Assembly: GCA_963783175.1 (NCBI GenBank)
Contig: CAWANG010000006.1
Location: forward strand, 62,001 to 126,000
Direction of reading: 5' to 3'
Length of the DNA stretch: 64,000 bases
From: Roseiarcus sp963783175
Lineage (GTDB): Bacteria; Pseudomonadota; Alphaproteobacteria; Rhizobiales; Beijerinckiaceae
Made by a program: the position numbers and the translations under genes. Numbering within the stretch: position 1 is the first letter of the stretch; each line of letters starts with the position of its first letter. Positions 62,590 through 64,000 of this stretch are shown one piece after another. The notes under the pieces were generated by a model. The model was not told the origin of the DNA. It did no database searches and was given only the letters and a program-made list of their open reading frames with translations.

Positions 62590-63002
62590 ACGCATTTGTG
62601 CCGCAGTCCTTGGAGCGAGCCGCTCCGAGAACCGTACCCCCTCAATGTCTGGCATCGTTTGAGGGAAGAGGTTCCACCTCGGACGAAGCAAGCTTTACCC
62701 GCGTCGTGAATCTTGTCGCGGCATGTCCCGACCTCAGATTGGGCGGCCCAACCATTGGTTGGACTCATGTTGCCTTTCGCCATATAAGCCGCCTCGATCA
62801 TTCTTGGTTCCCGCGAACAGTGTTCCCCGCCATATTGATCGTTGCGCCCGGCGAGGACAGGGTGACCGACACTTCCGCGACCAAGCGGTTCGCATCGCGT
62901 CTTGGGCCGGCCCGAATCGCGTTTTGGGCCGAATTCGATAAATACGCAGCAGGCTCCGCATCAAGGTCGACTCAGTTGCCATTGACCCCCGGCGACATTT
63001 AG
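62590..63002 (+). pseudogene. Decayed lysophospholipase L2 / alpha-beta hydrolase (pldB-like) gene
   Basis: One frame carries the C-terminal half of a PldB-like hydrolase: FEGRGSTSDEASFTRVVNL, ACPDLRLGGPTIGWTHVAF, then ILIVAPGEDRVTDTSATKRF with the acid residue region (about 62658-62926), and a terminal FWAEFDKYAAGSA. The N-terminal half with the GHSMG nucleophile is gone. The block between RLGPARI and FWAEFDKY, which in relatives contains the catalytic His (GARHEIL-type), is deleted in frame. I infer a non-functional remnant. Confidence 0.7.
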
Positions 63003-63007
63003 GATCG

Positions 63008-64000
63008 ATGCAGATGGACTGGAGGCCGAACGCCGAGAATGATCGGCTCGCCCTTACGATACTCGCGGGCTTTGTTGTCGCTCGTTTCGCTTTTGCGTTC
63101 TCGCTCGGCCTCGGGGTCGATGAAAGCTATACGATCGCGATTTCGCGCCGCCTGAGCTTGTCTTATTTCGATCATCCTCCGTTGCATCTGTGGATCGCCC
63201 ATTTCACGGCTCTCGCGGCCGGCGAGAATGTCGTGACGCGCGCGCCCTTCGTAGTACTCTTCTTCGCAACGGGGTGGATCTACTACCGGCTGACAAGCGG
63301 GCTATTCGATCCGCAGTCAGCGCTGATCGCACTTTTTGCCCTCAACGTGACGCCGTTTTTCTTCGCCTCAGCTGGCGGTTGGATCGTCCCCGACGGCCCG
63401 CTGCTTTTTGGCTTGGCGCTGGCCGCGTTGGCGGCGGCCCGGTTGTTCTTCGCCGAGCCGCAGGATGACGCTTCCGCCTGGCGACTTTGGCTCATCGTCG
63501 GCGTCGGCCTGGGGTTGGCGGGACTGTCGAAGTACAGCGCCGCGCTCAGCGCCGGCGGACTGGCGGCGTTTGTGGTCATCTCGCCCAATCAGCGCCATTG
63601 GCTCAAACATCCCGCTCCTTATGCGGCCGCGATTGTCGCGCTGGCGATGATAACGCCGGTCATCCTGTGGAACGCGCAGCACGGCTGGGCGTCATTCGAG
63701 TTTCAGGGCGGGCGCGGCGTCCCCGAAGGCGGACTCCATCCGGCGCAGTTCACGACCATGGTTCTCGGCCAAATCGCCTTTCTGTCGCCCTGGATATTCG
63801 CGCCGCTGGTCGCTGGCTTGACGAGCGCGATCCGTCAACGGGCGGACGAGCGCCGCCTGTTTCTGCTTTGGCTCAGCCTGCCGCCGATCGCACTCTTCAC
63901 CGTGACCCCGCTTTGGGGCGGGCGCGGCCAACCGCACTGGACGATGCCAGGCTGGTTCTTTGCCTTTGCGTTGATGGGCATGCGGCTCACTGAGCTCGGC
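63008..64000 (+). CDS. GT39-type membrane glycosyltransferase (C-terminus outside window)
   Basis: The first 331 residues of an ArnT/PMT/RgtA-like polyprenyl-sugar-dependent glycosyltransferase are visible. It begins MQMDWRPNAENDRLAL with ATG at 63008. The first membrane span is followed by the conserved acidic site GVDESYTIAISRR, then FDHPPLHLWIAHF (the DHPP motif). At least seven spans follow, with GLSKYSAALSAGG and the periplasmic loop WNAQHGWASFEFQGGRG. Such enzymes modify lipid A, LPS or glycans; the acceptor is unknown. Confidence 0.88.
   Translation, partial: MQMDWRPNAENDRLALTILAGFVVARFAFAFSLGLGVDESYTIAISRRLSLSYFDHPPLHLWIAHFTALAAGENVVTRAPFVVLFFATGWIYYRLTSGLFDPQSALIALFALNVTPFFFASAGGWIVPDGPLLFGLALAALAAARLFFAEPQDDASAWRLWLIVGVGLGLAGLSKYSAALSAGGLAAFVVISPNQRHWLKHPAPYAAAIVALAMITPVILWNAQHGWASFEFQGGRGVPEGGLHPAQFTTMVLGQIAFLSPWIFAPLVAGLTSAIRQRADERRLFLLWLSLPPIALFTVTPLWGGRGQPHWTMPGWFFAFALMGMRLTELG

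Noticed and set aside
1..64000. tRNA, rRNA, CRISPR array, prophage or toxin-antitoxin cluster
   Set aside because: No cloverleaf-like segments with CCA ends, rRNA signatures, regularly spaced repeats or phage gene blocks were found by reading both strands; a covariance search could still find a short RNA.

Overview
The window is a 64-kb chromosomal segment of an alphaproteobacterium. It is GC-rich, and the gene families and gene order point to the order Hyphomicrobiales (Rhizobiales). A Beijerinckiaceae/Methylocystaceae-type bacterium is my best guess, but no marker in the window fixes the genus. Almost everything is core chromosome. I see no rRNA, tRNA, CRISPR array, prophage or complete mobile element.

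Layout. (1) 1-12.1 kb: rho and hemJ on the minus strand diverge from ppsR-maf-aroE-coaE-dnaQ on the plus strand. The 473-bp gap between hemJ and ppsR is the position of the replication origin in many alphaproteobacteria. It holds a perfect CtrA box (TTAA-N7-TTAAC), five GANTC sites and one near-consensus DnaA box, so I propose it is oriC. Then come secB, a lytic transglycosylase, the fabA-fabB-fabI fatty-acid cluster, a membrane coiled-coil protein and sufE. (2) 12.7-23.2 kb: a peptidoglycan-binding protein, a DUF1491 protein and a Tad/Flp pilus cluster (pilin, cpaA-F, tadB, tadC) with CtrA-like sites upstream of the pilin and of cpaB. (3) 23.2-36.9 kb: uvrD, ilvE, the petP/petR/histidine kinase regulatory set, trxA, a HAD hydrolase, a MaoC protein, ribF, ileS, lspA and an exported protein. 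(4) 37-49 kb: a DUF4167 protein, a CheY-like regulator and ChpT (the phosphotransferase that feeds CtrA), cysQ, the DUF1134 envelope protein EipA, serC-serA behind a serC-type RNA leader, a Trm112-like protein, a thioesterase, prmC and secA. (5) 49.5-64 kb: mutM, an orphan HRDC domain (recQ remnant), epmA divergent from efp, a glycosyltransferase gene broken by an IS1595-family remnant, class I lysS, a uracil-DNA glycosylase, ETF:ubiquinone oxidoreductase, a TPR protein, ispE, a decayed pldB-like gene and a GT39-type membrane glycosyltransferase cut by the window end.

A theme links several parts: the CtrA cell-cycle circuit. The window has ChpT, a CtrA box in the presumed origin, CtrA-like sites at the pilus promoters and clustered GANTC (CcrM) sites at the origin.

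Sequence quality matters to the reader. Ten apparent single-base insertions interrupt conserved reading frames (rho, cpaF, six in uvrD, petR, ileS). All are insertions, and six lie in or touch what would be a GANTC site. In essential genes this looks like sequencing error, possibly tied to CcrM methylation, rather than biology. By contrast, the IS-disrupted glycosyltransferase, the recQ remnant and the pldB remnant look like real gene decay.
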